A stretch of 64,000 nucleotides of DNA from Bryum argenteum (GCA_037043015.1 CM073326.1:16810345-16874344); one strand, 5' to 3'; positions 1-10,928 are shown, counted from the first letter of the stretch. The notes: generated by a model from the sequence alone, not told the origin. Numbers and translations: made by a program.

Positions 1-149
1 AAGACTCTAGAGGTGGGCCCCACCTTCTCGAAGCTTCTATGGTGGGTCCCACATAGGCCATCTACCTCAAATTCTAAAATTTTCTAAAAACTCCTAAAAT
101 GGTTTCAACTATCTATCTACTTTTCTAGCAAACACAAAAATCTAGTTCT

Positions 150-480
150 TGCCCTGTTACAGCTACACTTCTTCTCAAATAGTATTTGTAATTGTATTCT
201 TATACCCTTTTGCTACGCTTCCTATTTCAATAGTATTTGCAAGTCAGTGCTACACTTCTTCTCAAATAGTATTGTAATTGTATTCTTATACCGTTTCTTC
301 TCAAATAGTATTTGTAATTGTATTCTTATACCCTTTTGCTACGCTTCCTGTTTCAATAGTATTTGCGAGTCAATGTGTTATTTTGCTACGATTCTTTCTC
401 TAATAGTATATGCAAGTCAATAGTATTCTTTGTTGTTTGAATTTACGCTTCTATTCCTTACCATCATCTTCTGTTGGCAG
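150..480. repeat. Short AT-rich subrepeats upstream of the coiled-coil family copy
   Basis: Phrases such as tagtatttgtaattgtattc and tgctacgcttcc recur several times between 150 and 375. The same phrases occur at 2370-2560 on this strand and, inverted, near 38.65 kb and 48.4 kb, so this is the 5' flank of the dispersed repeat unit. I see no gene in it. Confidence 0.7.
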
Positions 481-509
481 TGTTACCCTATCTGTTGGCA
501 GTGTTACCC

Positions 510-2136
510 AGATAGGATTGTGGCACTTGAGAGAAAACATAAAGATGAGGCACTCAAAGCACAGCAGTACGAGGGAGAGCACAAGTGGAGAGCAAGCAAG
601 CAGGGGGAGCAGGGGGAGATCTGGTAGAGCTTCAGGGGAGATCTGGTAGAGCTTCTACCAAGCAGAGCTGGAAGCAGAGACGAGGACGAGGCAAAGGAGG
701 AGTTAGAGCAGAGTAGGAGGCAGAGCACAAGGCAAAGACAAAAAAAAGGAGGCAGAGCGCAAGGCAAAGAAGGAGGCAGAGCACGCAAAGAAAGGAGGCA
801 GAGCACGAGGCAAAGAAAGAGGAGGCATAGCACGAGGCAAAGAAGGAGGCAGAGCACGAGAGCGAGCACGAGAGAGCGAGCACGAGACAAAGAAGGAGGT
901 AGAGCACGAGACAAAGAAGGAGGTAGAGCACGAGACAAGAAGGAGGTAGAGCACAAGGCAAAGAAGGAGGCAGAGCACGAGGCAAAGAAGGAGGCAGAGC
1001 ACGAGGCAAAGAAGGAGGCAAAGCACGAGGCAAAGAAAGGAGGCAGAGCACAAGGCAAAGAGGCAAAGAAAGGAGGCATAGCACGAGGCAAAGAAAGAGG
1101 AGGCATAGCACGAGGCAAAGAAAGAGGAGGCATAGCACGAGGCAAAGAAAGAGGAGGCATAGCATGAGGCAAAGAAAGGAGGCAGAGCACGAGAGCGAGC
1201 TCGAGACAAAGAAGGAGGTAGAGCACGAGACAAAGAAGGAGACAAAGCACTAGACAAAGGAGGAGGCAGAGCACGAGACAAAGAAGGAGGCAGAGCACAA
1301 GGCAAAGAAGGAGGCAGAGCACGAGGCAAAGGAGGAAGCAGAGCACGAGGCAAAGAAAGGAGGCAGAGCACGAGGCAAAGAAAGGAGGCAGAGCACGACA
1401 GCAAGCACGAGACAAAGAAGGAGGCAGAGCACGAGACAAAGAAGGAGGCAGAGCACGAGACAAAGAAGGAGGCAGAGCACGAGACAGAGAAGGCACGAGA
1501 TTACGAGAGCGAGCACGAGACAAAGAAGGAGGCAGAGCACGAGACAAAGAAGGCACGAGATTACGAGAGCGAGCACGAGACAAAGGAGGCGGAGCACGAG
1601 ACAAAGAAGGAGGCGGAGCACGAGACAAACAAAGAAGGAGGGGGAGCACGAGAGAAAGAAGGAGGCGGAGCACGAGACAAAGAAGGAGGCGAAGCATGAG
1701 ACAAAGAAGGAGGCGGAGCACGGCAAAGAAGGAAGCATAGTACAAAGAGGAGGCGAAGAGGAGGCGAAGAAGGAGGCATAGCACGAGACAAAGAAGGAGG
1801 AAGAGCACGAGACAAAGAAGGAGGAAGAGCACGAGGCTAAGGGAGAAGGGTTCCTCAAGCAGGAAAACTAGATCCATGACAGATATCCTAGCTATAGAGC
1901 AAAAAGGGTTCCTCAAGCACAAACATGAGAAAACCAGATCCATGACGGATATCCTAGCTACAGCAAAACGGCGGTTCAACTTTACAAATCTAAAGTCTCA
2001 AGTATTGGCAAGCATTTGTGCAAGTTCATTGGTAATACCACAACCTACACTTGCGAGAAAGGAAGGTGAAGGTGAACAATTTGCTATCCGAACTCCGATT
2101 GTTTCAACTTCTACAGGCGTGAGCACTAAGGAGTGA
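510..2136 (+). pseudogene. Coiled-coil / MTDILAT-repeat family, expanded degenerate copy
   Basis: Member of a family seen six times in this window. It opens after a likely intron acceptor (gttacccag, about 502-510) with a heptad-like stretch (ALERKHKDEALKAQ), then a very long charged array of EAKKEAEH units (720-1850), then two MTDILA repeats (1876 onward) and the family C-terminus (RRFNFTNLKSQVLAS, then a Ser/Thr tail ending at a stop near 2136). The plus frame is broken by stops (for example TAG after GEIW near 625) and by many frame changes in the array, so I call it a pseudogene. The last 86 residues remain open. Function is unknown; the composition predicts a long coiled coil. A 491-codon open frame on the opposite strand (504-1979) is a shadow of the array. 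Confidence 0.65.
720..1850. repeat. Coding minisatellite, ~24-bp unit (EAKKEAEH)
   Basis: About 1.1 kb built from variants of gaggcaaagaaggaggcagagcac, roughly 45 units, with 21-, 24- and 27-bp variants. Read on the plus strand a unit gives EAKKEAEH. Frequent 1-2-bp length changes move the frame. Other family copies have far shorter arrays (about 200-250 bp at 38.3, 48.1 and 56.8 kb), so the array length is highly variable. Confidence 0.9.
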
Positions 2137-3130
2137 ACCTAAACCAAGTGTCTCAATTTCTTGGAGTACGAATGAGTGCACTAGATCTATGCGTATCCAC
2201 CACCTTGTTTACAACAAACTCTAACACCTAGCGGCGTTGCCGCATTCTCAACCCCTAGTCGCATTCTTTTTGTCACATTTTTTGTTTGCTTCAGCCACAT
2301 CCATAATTCAATCCCTAGCTGCATTGCTTCAGTAGCACCCGCCTTTTCTGCTTGCGTTTCAGGTACGGTGCTACGCTTATTCTCAAATAGTATTAGTAAA
2401 TCTTTATGCGTTTTGCTCCGCTTCCTATTTCAACACTATTTGCATTGTAAATCATTATGTCATTTCGCTACGATTCCTATTTGAATAGTATTTGCAAATC
2501 AATGTATTGATTTGCTACAATTTTTTCTTAATAGTATTTGCAAGTCATAATGCGTTTTGCTTTCTAATTTATTGTGAGTAGTTTGTACTTTGGATAGACT
2601 TCAATTCCTCCTTCAATATGGATTTCATGTCTTTTGTTTCAAAAATCTAAACTATCTTGTAGCTTGATAATTGTGTCGTTGTCACCTTTTTGTTTTGGTT
2701 TCAAGTACTCTAAAGGGGACATTGATACTTAGAGGTACAAGTTTCATAGGAAAGTAGGTGGCGGGTAATATGGGAGTTAATGTGCTTACAATGCACAGAA
2801 GTTTATTTCACTTGGGTTTGATTTAGCTTTGGAAAAATAACCAAGTATGGAGGTACATGACTATCTTGATTGCAAAACTAGTGGCAATAGCTATTGCTGT
2901 CATCTTCTCTTGAGATTTTTAAATCAATTAAATGGAGAGAATCATCAAGATTCAAAAGAAAGCTAGTGTATGGGAGAAGGTACTAACAATTCTGGATTTT
3001 TCCAATGAAGATGATCTTTGTTTACGTGTATTGGAAGATTAGAAAAGATTGAGATTTCAAGTCAATAATATTCTTTGTTGCTTGAATTTACGCTTCTATT
3101 CCTTACTATCATATTCTATTGATAGTGTCA
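2137..3130. other. Non-coding flank of the family repeat
   Basis: No gene seen. 2236-2375 is an inverted, degraded piece of the gcggct/ggttgag minisatellite block found at 39.6, 43.1 and 49.2 kb (gttgccgcattctcaacccc). 2370-2560 repeats the AT-rich flank seen at 150-480. Confidence 0.6.
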
Positions 3131-3134
3131 CCCA

Positions 3135-3465
3135 AATAGAATTGAGGCACTTGAGGCAAAGCATAAAGATGAAGCACTTAAAGCAAAGCACGAGAAAGAG
3201 CACAAGGAGAGAGCAAGCAAAGCATGAAGGAGATGAGGTAGAGCAAGCAGAGGAGGAGGCAGAGTTGGAGGCATAGCTGGAAGTGGAGCACAAGGCACAA
3301 CACGAGATAGAGCCGCAAGGATTCCTCAAGCAAAAATATTGGAAAACGAAATCCATGACGGATATCCTAGCTACAACAAAACGCAGGTTCAACTTTGTGA
3401 ATCTACATTCTCAAGCATTGGCAAGCATTCGTGCAACTTCTGCAAGCGTGAGCACTGAGGAGTGA
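3135..3465 (+). pseudogene. Coiled-coil / MTDILAT-repeat family, short copy
   Basis: Second plus-strand copy. It begins after the same acceptor-like pyrimidine stretch and has two overlapping readings of its first part: EALEAKHKDEALKAKHEK in one frame (a good coiled coil) and a less regular one in another. The array is only about 70 bp. A single MTDILATTKRRFNF repeat follows at about 3355, and the Ser-rich tail ends at 3465. A frame change between the two parts and an early TAG make it a pseudogene or a relic exon. Confidence 0.55.
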
Positions 3466-3974
3466 ACCTAAACCAAGTGTCTCAATTTTTGGAGTAGGAG
3501 GGCGTGCACCTAAAACAAGTTTGGACAATGGAGATTGACATGCGTGTTGAACGCTCAAAGTAGTCATGCACAAGAATTTGCACAAAAACTTATAGGAGAG
3601 ATCCACTTCAAGTTCAATATATAGTTGAAATTGAAGTATCAAGTAAGTATTTTTATATTCATATGGTGCAACTATAATGTTTTTGACCTTTTTTACATTT
3701 TAAGAATTGTGTGGATTGCAAGTTCAAGATATCCATGATTCAATTAGTGTTTGTACAGTAAGCATATGAGAAAACCTATGTGAAACCTTTATCCACTTGT
3801 CTCCTTGCTTATTTGTTTGTGTAACTTCCTATTTTAACTTTGGACTTACTTTGGATAGAAGTTGGTGTATAAATATTGATTTTATGAAATGTCCCACTAT
3901 CCTTCCCAACACTTCTTAAAAAACCCCTACTATTCTTCTCAAGAGTCTTGAACCTCAATTCTGTTACAATGGCC

Positions 3975-4062
3975 GTATTCTTTGTGCCATTTTGCCAAGT
4001 CCCCTTTGAACCATTTTGGTATTCTTTGTGCCATTTTGCCAAGTCCCCTTTGAACCATTTTG
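3975..4062. repeat. Tandem duplication, 44-bp unit x2
   Basis: The unit starting gtattctttgtgccattttg occurs twice back to back (3975-4018 and 4019-4062) with no differences. Confidence 0.95.
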
Positions 4063-4252
4063 GTCGCATTCTAAAACGTGTCATTTTACAAGCATATTTT
4101 TGAACAGAAGTTCAGAAGTATTTATACCTATAAAATGGCATGTTTACTACTATCACACATATACTCCGTAATATCAAATGATTTCTGTTATATCACCAAA
4201 TTTTCCATAATATTACACATTTTTATGGTTTATGACCTTTGGACATAGTCAA

Positions 4253-4323
4253 AGGGCAATATTTTTAAACGGCCGTTCAAAAACATTTTTGTTTTTGAAC
4301 AGTCGTTAAGAAATATTTACCCT
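4253..4323. repeat. 71-bp foldback (hairpin) sequence
   Basis: Left arm agggcaatatttttaaacgg continuing into gttcaaaaac pairs with the right arm that ends gaaatatttaccct. It could be the remnant of a tiny MITE. No clear target duplication was found. Confidence 0.6.
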
Positions 4324-4689
4324 ATCATGTCAAAACTCGACAAAAACCAACGTTATTTTTTCATTTTAAGCACCCCCAAAAAAGTCATTTTATCGGAATA
4401 ACGTCATTTTAACGGAATTGAGGTTCTTTACTAGTTGTTATTCTTGCCCATGCAATGTATTGAGTTACCTATACTTGATAAGTAATGAGGGAACAATATT
4501 GACTTCCTATGCACACTTCATATGAATTCTTTCTAAATTGATAAAATGATTGATCGTTACAAGGCACACTTCCTATCATGATTGAGGCCAACTTTCTCTT
4601 GATTTAGTGAAATGTCCCTCTACAAGATGAAGTTCCTTGACCTTGAATGTGGAATGAAGGCTTTCTCTTCACATGGAAGGATGGGTTTT

Positions 4690-5426
4690 AGAGGTTGGTT
4701 ATTGTAACCAACCTTGATCATCCAAACATCATAGAGTTTTTTGTTGTTTTAGAAAATCCTTCATCATTATGGAACTTGTGAATGATGATCTCTACTCTTA
4801 TATATAGAAAATACGAGAAAAAACTAATGATTGTGAACTATCTTTGAAGTTGGCTTTGGATGTTATGTTACAAATTTCAAAAGGTATGTCATACCTACAC
4901 GAAGAAGGCATTGCTCATCATTCAAGACTTGAAGTCTTTGAACATCTTCTTGAAGTTGCAAGGAGAACCTGAGAGCTCCAACTTTCGCATCATTGCCAAG
5001 ATAGCGGACTTTGGAAGTGCAAGAAGTTTTGATCCAAGGCACCCACAAAGATTCTTTCTTCGTCCCAAGGAGAACAGTAAAACACATCCATGGAGGGCAC
5101 CCGAACTATTTCCTCCAAGGGGAGGTTTTCTAACCAAGATTTTTGGAATGGCTTGTGAGATCTTGCGAAAACCTCTTGACATTTATGGGTTTGCAATAAT
5201 TTGCTTTGAACTACTAACTAAGCAAATTCCATTCTCAATTCTCAACAAGGGAAGAATTGTTCATGGTGTAGAACTTCGAGCAGGTCTTCGACGTACCTTG
5301 CCTTCTCAAAATTGTCCAGAGGAGTTGATTACCTTGATTGAAGATTGTTGGCATGCAAATCCACAATGTCCAGAGTTCAACGAGATTTGTAATAACATCA
5401 GTATTGAGCAACCATGGCATGTTTGA
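4690..5426 (+). pseudogene. Protein kinase domain remnant, stop and frameshift
   Basis: Kinase landmarks in order: HPNIIEFF (about 4715), MELVNDDLYSYI (about 4770), GMSYLHEEGIAH (about 4885), DLKSLNIFLK (about 4928), DFGSARS (activation segment start), RAPELF (the APE motif), DIYGFAIICFELLT (subdomain IX) and CWHANPQCPEF (subdomain XI). An in-frame TAG lies at 4805-4807, and the frame shifts exactly inside the HRD catalytic loop: GIAH is in one frame and DLKSLN in the next. No glycine loop or VAIK lysine is visible upstream. The part from about 4925 to the stop (5426) is still open. The wording resembles large Ser/Thr kinase families I associate with bryophyte genomes (family knowledge, not checked). 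Almost certainly non-functional. Confidence 0.85.
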
Positions 5427-5582
5427 ATATTAATTCTTTAATATCTGTAAATGAACATGTTGGAATCAGTGTCAATTATATGGGTAAGACAAGAGTGATG
5501 ATAGCTTTATATCATGTAGTTTTCATGAAATTTAGTGAAATTTAGAGATACATGAGTCTCGTTGTTTTGATATAATATTTGG

Positions 5583-5774
5583 TTGTATTTTGCAGGTGGT
5601 AGATTTCTTACTGAGAAGGAAGGAATATTACAGAATGAAGATTCTTATGTACACAATGAAACTTCATTGATCAGCAAGCACAACGATGTTTCGAAGAAGA
5701 CTCTTGAAGTTGGCGTGCAAATCCGGTCCCAGGGTTTAGGGTTTGAAGCTCGTGCAAACCAAGCTTTAATCTAG
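5583..5774 (+). other. Possible orphan exon after kinase remnant
   Basis: An acceptor-like ttttgcag at 5588-5595 precedes an open frame (GGRFLTEKEGILQNEDSYV...) that ends at 5774. It might be a C-terminal exon of the kinase gene. There is no recognised homology; low confidence. Confidence 0.2.
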
Positions 5775-5822
5775 AGCGGGTTGGATTCAGGAGCTCTGGT
5801 GTTTGCAGTTAGGATATTCCGA

Positions 5823-6038
5823 GGGTAAGCGTTCGTAGCAGCTACCAAGGAGGATGGAGGAGGGGTAATGAGCCCCCTAATTTTTTGATGTATAGACATT
5901 AAATGCCAAGGAGTAGGCTTCTATGGGTAATTTGGGGTCGCAAACCTCAAATTTGAATTCAAAATTATCAAAACCGGCCTTGGGAGGTCCCCACGGATTT
6001 TAGGGTGCCTCCTTGGTAGCTGCTACGAACCATTGCCC
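5823..6038. mobile_element. Mutator-like MITE, 216 bp, 9-bp TSD
   Basis: The ends are inverted repeats. 5831-5853 is the exact reverse complement of 6008-6030 (gttcgtagcagctaccaagg core). With the outer 8 bp (gggtaagc versus gggcaatg) the TIR is 31 bp with three mismatches. The flanks are identical 9-bp direct repeats, atattccga, at 5814-5822 and 6039-6047. A 9-bp target duplication with GGG-starting TIRs is typical of Mutator-like elements. There is no coding capacity inside. Confidence 0.88.
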
Positions 6039-6047
6039 ATATTCCGA

Positions 6048-7303
6048 TAGCAGAGATCTTGCTTTCAGAACTGCACCTTCAATAGATAAACTATGTCGTA
6101 CCGACAAAGTACACGGCGAAGGAGCTCTCAGCACGGAGGCTTCGCACAAGTAGGTGGATATTGTGGTGGAAGCTGCCTCCAGAGCTGTTATCTGGAGTAT
6201 GTGCATCAAGGTACTCGTTGCTGGAAGTTTATTTCTTATATTGCAATTTAAAAGTGAGAGTGTGAAGAATGTGACAGAGTAAACTTGAGCTGTAGAACGT
6301 TGAGGATTTCTTCTCCCAGATTTGACTTTTTCTTACACAGAGTTTGCTCGTACCGTCCAATCTGCCGCTTAAAAGAACGAAGGAGATTCATTGAGCAAAG
6401 TCTGAACACTGGATGCCTCTCCATTGACATGTCTGTTCCCCACTGATGAGAATCATTATTTGATACAGGCATCGTATGGATAGGGACTTGAAAAAGAAAT
6501 ATAAGGAACATCAGAGACAATTCAGAAAGCAACACAATAAGGCTACGAGTTGAAGTTACATGCAAGTACTGAAGCTTGCTCATATGAATATTGAACTATC
6601 TCGTAAATATGACACATAAGTTATATTTGACCTACCCTTATGCCCACAAGATAAGGAATCACAATATCACCTACATTATGCCGTTCATGGACTTCATCAA
6701 TCCCAAAATGGCTAACGTCAACCTTGCATTTCACTGAATTCTCAACATTTACCTCCACTGCAAAATCCACAATTTTGACCGAACCGTTCTCGTCCTCTCA
6801 CAACTGCCACAGTTTCTGAACTTCTCACTTGTTACAACCATTTTAACAAAAGGAATCTACGTGATGAGATTGAAACATGAAGCCCTCACGACTGAGCATG
6901 AATCACAATCTCTTCAACACAAAAAAGGAATTCATGCGATGCCAGAAAGTAAGCATGAACCACAGCCTCTTCAGCAAACATAAAGAACTTACGTGATGCC
7001 AGCAAATAGCCACGAATGTGATGCTAAAAATTGCACAAATTCTAAAAGGATTCTCAATCTTAAGTACATTGCATTGTCACAATCCGATGCATTTAGAGGA
7101 GGTCTACGCGAAACCTCAACCACTGCTAGGATTCCTGTCTACAAAATCCAATGCAGGGCTACCTCATACGGAATTCAGTGATTGAATCAAGACCTAGAAT
7201 CTTACTGCTGTTTTCGTAAAAATGCAACGATCGTGGCAGTGTTGGTGAACAGATGAAATACATCTAACCTGTTCGAAATTGACCGAAAATCAAACCCTAG
7301 GGT
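6048..7303. other. Intergenic, one weak small ORF
   Basis: No confident gene. A 111-codon minus-strand frame (6583-6248) starts with ATG and has a hydrophobic stretch near residues 14-34 (LIVLLSELSLMFLIFLFQV) that could be a signal peptide or membrane segment, but nothing else supports it. Confidence 0.4.
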
Positions 7304-7750
7304 TTAAAGTTTCAATTCGGGAGTCCAAGAGCCTTGAATGCTAGGGTTATGAGTCACGTGTCGCGTTTTAAGCTTCACCACTTTCCGGCCCGTTGAGTTT
7401 CGTAATCTCATTACTTGCGTCAGAATCTCTTCAGCATTCTGGTTCTTCACATCGACCACCCTCTCGTTCTTGTTCACTGAGCAAAGAGTAATCAATCAGC
7501 CATTAGGATGTGAGAGAAATCAAACAGAGCGGTAATTGAATGAAGAGGGGAAACGAGGCGTACAATAGTGGCCGCGAAGATGGGGATGGTGACCGGGAAC
7601 CAGTTGAGTTGTGACTTCGAATTGCGGGTTTTGCTTCTGGATAGTGGGGAAAATGCGAGCAACAAAGTCGCGGGCACCTGCACTGCTCCCGGAGTGATCG
7701 CAGAAGCAGACTATGAGCTTCTGCAACTGCCACACGCCACGAATCGCCAT
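7304..7750 (-). CDS. MRPL43: Mitochondrial ribosomal protein L43 (mL43)
   Basis: Structural protein of the mitochondrial large ribosomal subunit with the thioredoxin-like L51/S25/CI-B8 domain. Two exons: 7750-7564 and 7476-7304. The 87-bp intron has donor gtacgc and acceptor ctcag, giving 119 residues, the normal length for the family. Exon 1 starts MAIRGVWQLQKLIVCFCDHS and contains GSSAGARDFVARIFP and LVPGHHPHLRGHY. Exon 2 contains NKNERVVDVKN, GRKVVKLKTRHVTHNPSIQG and SW near the C-terminus. The ATG at 7750 fits the family start. It is head-to-head with the D-box gene at 8180; the 429 bp between the two starts act as a shared promoter. No damage seen. Confidence 0.93.
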
Positions 7751-8179
7751 AGCTGTGGAGCTTCAAGGGGTGAAGCTCGCTACGGGAGATCGCGAAGTTG
7801 ATGAGGACGAAAGACTTCCTAAACCCTAAACCCTTCTGATACCCGTCTACAAGCCAGGATCTCCAGGGTATCAATACTCTTCCGATTTGGGACGAGCCGG
7901 CCTTCATCCCTTCAATGTGTCGGGATATCATCCGTTCACTCCAACGGCTCTCCCAGAGCTTCAACTTTGAATTGGAATGTGAGCTGCTACAAAACCTGCA
8001 GCCTCCGCCCGGATGTCATGTATTCGCTTTGCGTAGCTCATGCTTTGTGCTGATTCTTCCCGTAGCGGCCAATTGCCGTATTCCATTCTGTATTGCCCAT
8101 GTTCTAAGCCCCATCCTCCAGTAGTGAGAGAGTGAGCTAGTCGCGCGATCGAGCGTTAGGATATCGAAGAATTGCAGAG
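7751..8179. promoter_or_regulatory. Shared bidirectional promoter with MSA-like site
   Basis: 429 bp between the divergent starts of MRPL43 and the D-box gene. TCCAACGGCT at 7940-7949 matches the plant mitosis-specific activator consensus (core AACGG), which is bound by three-repeat MYB factors at G2/M. The segment around it (caacggctct...cttcaactttgaa) is conserved upstream of the paralogue at 20006 (site at 19770-19779), so it was duplicated with the gene. Telomere-like aaccctaaaccct motifs near 7822-7832 suit a ribosomal-protein promoter on the MRPL43 side. Confidence 0.65.
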
Positions 8180-9473
8180 ATGGAGGGCAGGAGAGTCACC
8201 AGGAGCAGCCGCCGCGCTACCACTCTGCCCGTTTCACCCCTCAAACAAGGTTAGATCCGTCATCATCCTTGCATATTACATTGCGGAGGAGCCAACCGTA
8301 GCACTCTCTCTGATTGAGTGGGTTTTAGAGTTTCGAGCTGACTTGGAGTTTGTGTGCAGCGGTGATGGCCACAGTCATGCAGGCTGCAGGGAAGACAACA
8401 GGGAAAAGGAGCAGCCGGAAGGTGCTGGGCGACAAGACGAATGCTGCCGCCACACCGGTGCCTGCCAAATCGCCGAAGAAGGCTGTGAAGAAGACTCCGA
8501 CCAAAGCCGTTCAGGAGCAGGAGCCTGCGACACCAGCGGTGGTGCGCGGCGAGGACTTGCTGCGCTCCATTGTGCACAGCAAACTTGACATCGTCCTCAC
8601 TCCCGAGGGTGTCGCCAGACAAAGCCCCGAAGCCGAGACCCCACAGTTCGGTACCCTCGGTTCCCCTTCCCCAGTCCGTCCCCCAGCCCGCGACACCGCT
8701 CACGAAGTCGCTGTAGATGTCGATGTCTCACCACCTCCCCACCAGGTAAGGCCCATAGCCATTCCTCTTATGAGCTTTGAAAATTTCCTACTGCCAGCAC
8801 AGGTACTGAAAATTGAGTGTTGTCGAATGGTGGGTGACAGGGAGAAGTTGTGGACGCCACAGTTGTAGAGTCGAAGGTTGTGCCGGTAGCGGAGAGGCTG
8901 TCAGAGGCGTGGGTGGGGCGAGATGTGGACGAGGTTGGAGAGGACGACGACTCGGACTGCTCCGTTTTGGTGAACGTGAGCTCGCCGGGATTAAAGAACT
9001 TGCAATCGCCGGCCCCGACCCCCACGATTCACCCGAATACGCCCCAGACTGGGGAATCCAAGTGGCAGCCCAGGGACTCGTCGTCGATGAAAGTGAAGGA
9101 GCAGGATGAGTCTAGCTACGATGCGGAGTACGAGGGGTGCGACGAGTACGACGAGGATTACGATGGCGAGGTGATCGACTGCGAGGACATCTGCCAGGGC
9201 ATCAGTCGCATGGGTGTGGCAGAAGCAGGACTGCCGGAGCACAAGGGCCGTCACATCCGGTTCAATTACAACAGTGACGACGAGATCGACGTTGAAGAAG
9301 TCGATGGTAATTAAGCACTCCCGTCGCCCATTCCACCTTCACCCGCGTACATTTTAGATCTGAATCATCGCTTGATCTGTTGTCTAATGTGCTGTTGCGG
9401 TGATGCAGTGATGCGGCTTCGAGGCCTGCCGACGCCAATGGGAAAGCATCTTCGGTTTCCCGAGGATCAGTAG
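8180..9473 (+). CDS. D-box protein of unknown function, copy 1
   Basis: Four exons: 8180-8249, 8360-8745, 8841-9306 and 9409-9473 (all GT-AG), giving 328 residues. The N-terminus is basic (MEGRRVTRSSRR). RKVLGDKTN at about residue 45 fits the APC/C destruction box RxxLxxxxN exactly. A Pro/Ser/Thr-rich middle contains several SP/TP sites. A strongly acidic Tyr-rich stretch (YDAEYEGCDEYDEDYDGEVIDCED) precedes the best-conserved C-terminus: GRHIRFNYNSDDEIDVEE then MRLRGLPTPMGKHLRFPEDQ. With the MSA-like promoter site this suggests a cell-cycle-regulated, APC/C-degraded nuclear protein (inference). I do not recognise the family name. Exon 2 / exon 3 are one exon in the paralogue at 20006, so the intron at 8746-8840 was gained here or lost there. 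Confidence 0.85.
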
Positions 9474-10928
9474 AAGCTCCACCGACTATATAGAAAACAA
9501 TTGTTTCGAGAGTATGGTAACCCGGTATTTGTACAGACGCTTTAAATGAGGTCCGGGTGTTCAGCAGTCGCTGATCAGCGCCGGAACTCGAGAATCGTGG
9601 TAGCTTGAGAGTGATTTTGAGAAGAGTCGGTAGCCCTCGACACACAGACGAACGTTTCCGTTATCTGTCGGTGACGTTTGAGGATAGGTATCCAGGATAC
9701 TTAAGGTATACGAAAGTTATTGGAACCGGCGATGTTTCTACTTACGATTGCTGATAAGAATCAAACCCGTTACACATGGACATTTTGTGTGTCGAGTGAC
9801 TAGTTCTGACAATTTTAGCGAGTCCTCATCTGTTGAGACAATCATCGTTCGCCAATCTACGAATTCTTAAGTTCCATTTCTGAGGATTTTACTCTTGGAG
9901 TGAGTCTGTACGTCATTAATTTCACGAATGTGCATGCTTCAAGCATTGAAATGATAAAAACTGATCGGAACAGATCAATACGCAACAATTGTTATCACTC
10001 AGATAATCTGCTGCTAATTAATCTGAAATACAGTAGATTACACTTCTGGGAAATGTAACTGACATGAAGATCCTCAAGTCATGACAATAGAGAGAAAAAT
10101 GCGAACGCTAACGAACTTTTACATACATGTGTACCCTAAATAAACGACTGAAAACAGTGAGAAAGGAAATAGCAAGCATACAAAGCAAAACGTGCAACAA
10201 AACCGGATTGTCAAAGTGCTAAACGGCCGCGTCAAAGCCTCCGTAAAGACCAATATTTCTACATGTTCCGACCCAGTTGCAACAGTCGCTAACTACTGTG
10301 CCTTGAAATTTACCAGCTTCCATATACAGCAAACAGAAGGAGTGCAACTGAAATGAACATCCTGTGCAGGAAATACCACCCAGCCCAGCTCACAAACATA
10401 TCAATGAAGCATGCCACGATACACCACAACACACATACCCCTTTTTCAACTGATTAACATCCTAAATCTTCACACCAATTTTGAGCAATTCCAGTCAACT
10501 CATAGGTACCCCATCCTTTAGACCCGAAACAGGGAGCGTAGGCCGCTCTAAGATGCGAACGGAGCAGTATATATTCAAAATCAGCAGAGCACTACCAAAA
10601 AAAGAGAAAGGTGTATCCAAACGCAACAAAATAATCGAGTAACACTTGTGAGAACTCTGTGCATCACTTTTTAAGTTAAAATCTCGTCAAAACATCATGC
10701 AAAATTGGTCTTCTAATCTACTTTCTAGGTCACCTCATATTCCTAATGCATCTAAGCAGGGGCACAGAAGGCACCATCCACGCATGGTCTTCGAAAATGC
10801 AATTGCTGTAGCCCACCATCAAATTAAGGTCTTGCAATCCAATTAGGATTTGCTAGCAAGACCAATTCATAATCTGCATAAGTTGTTGCGGTTCTCAAGG
10901 TCTACACTAATAACAACTGCACTTGACT
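9474..10928. other. Intergenic, no gene seen
   Basis: Downstream regions of the convergent D-box gene (+) and RPF1 (-). Composition is ordinary and no ORF is supported. A short piece (cagcagtcgctgatcagc, near 9563) recurs after the paralogue (near 21187), so part of the 3' untranslated region was also duplicated. Confidence 0.7.

Larger units (their letters stand above)
3466..4690. other. 3' flank of the family repeat; no gene
   Basis: This segment is the inverted counterpart of 37.2-37.9, 41.1-41.8, 47.0-47.7 and 55.7-56.3 kb; shared phrases include caatattgacttcctatg and the line about gcatgcatgttgaacactc. No coding capacity is recognised. Confidence 0.65.

Noticed and set aside
504..1979. 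Long minus-strand ORF as a real Leu/Ser/Pro-rich protein gene
   Set aside because: It is the complement of a plus-strand coding minisatellite whose family members are conserved on the other strand; composition is explained by the repeat.
7503..7964. 153-codon minus ORF over MRPL43 exon 1
   Set aside because: Out of frame with the recognised L43 domain; a shadow frame.
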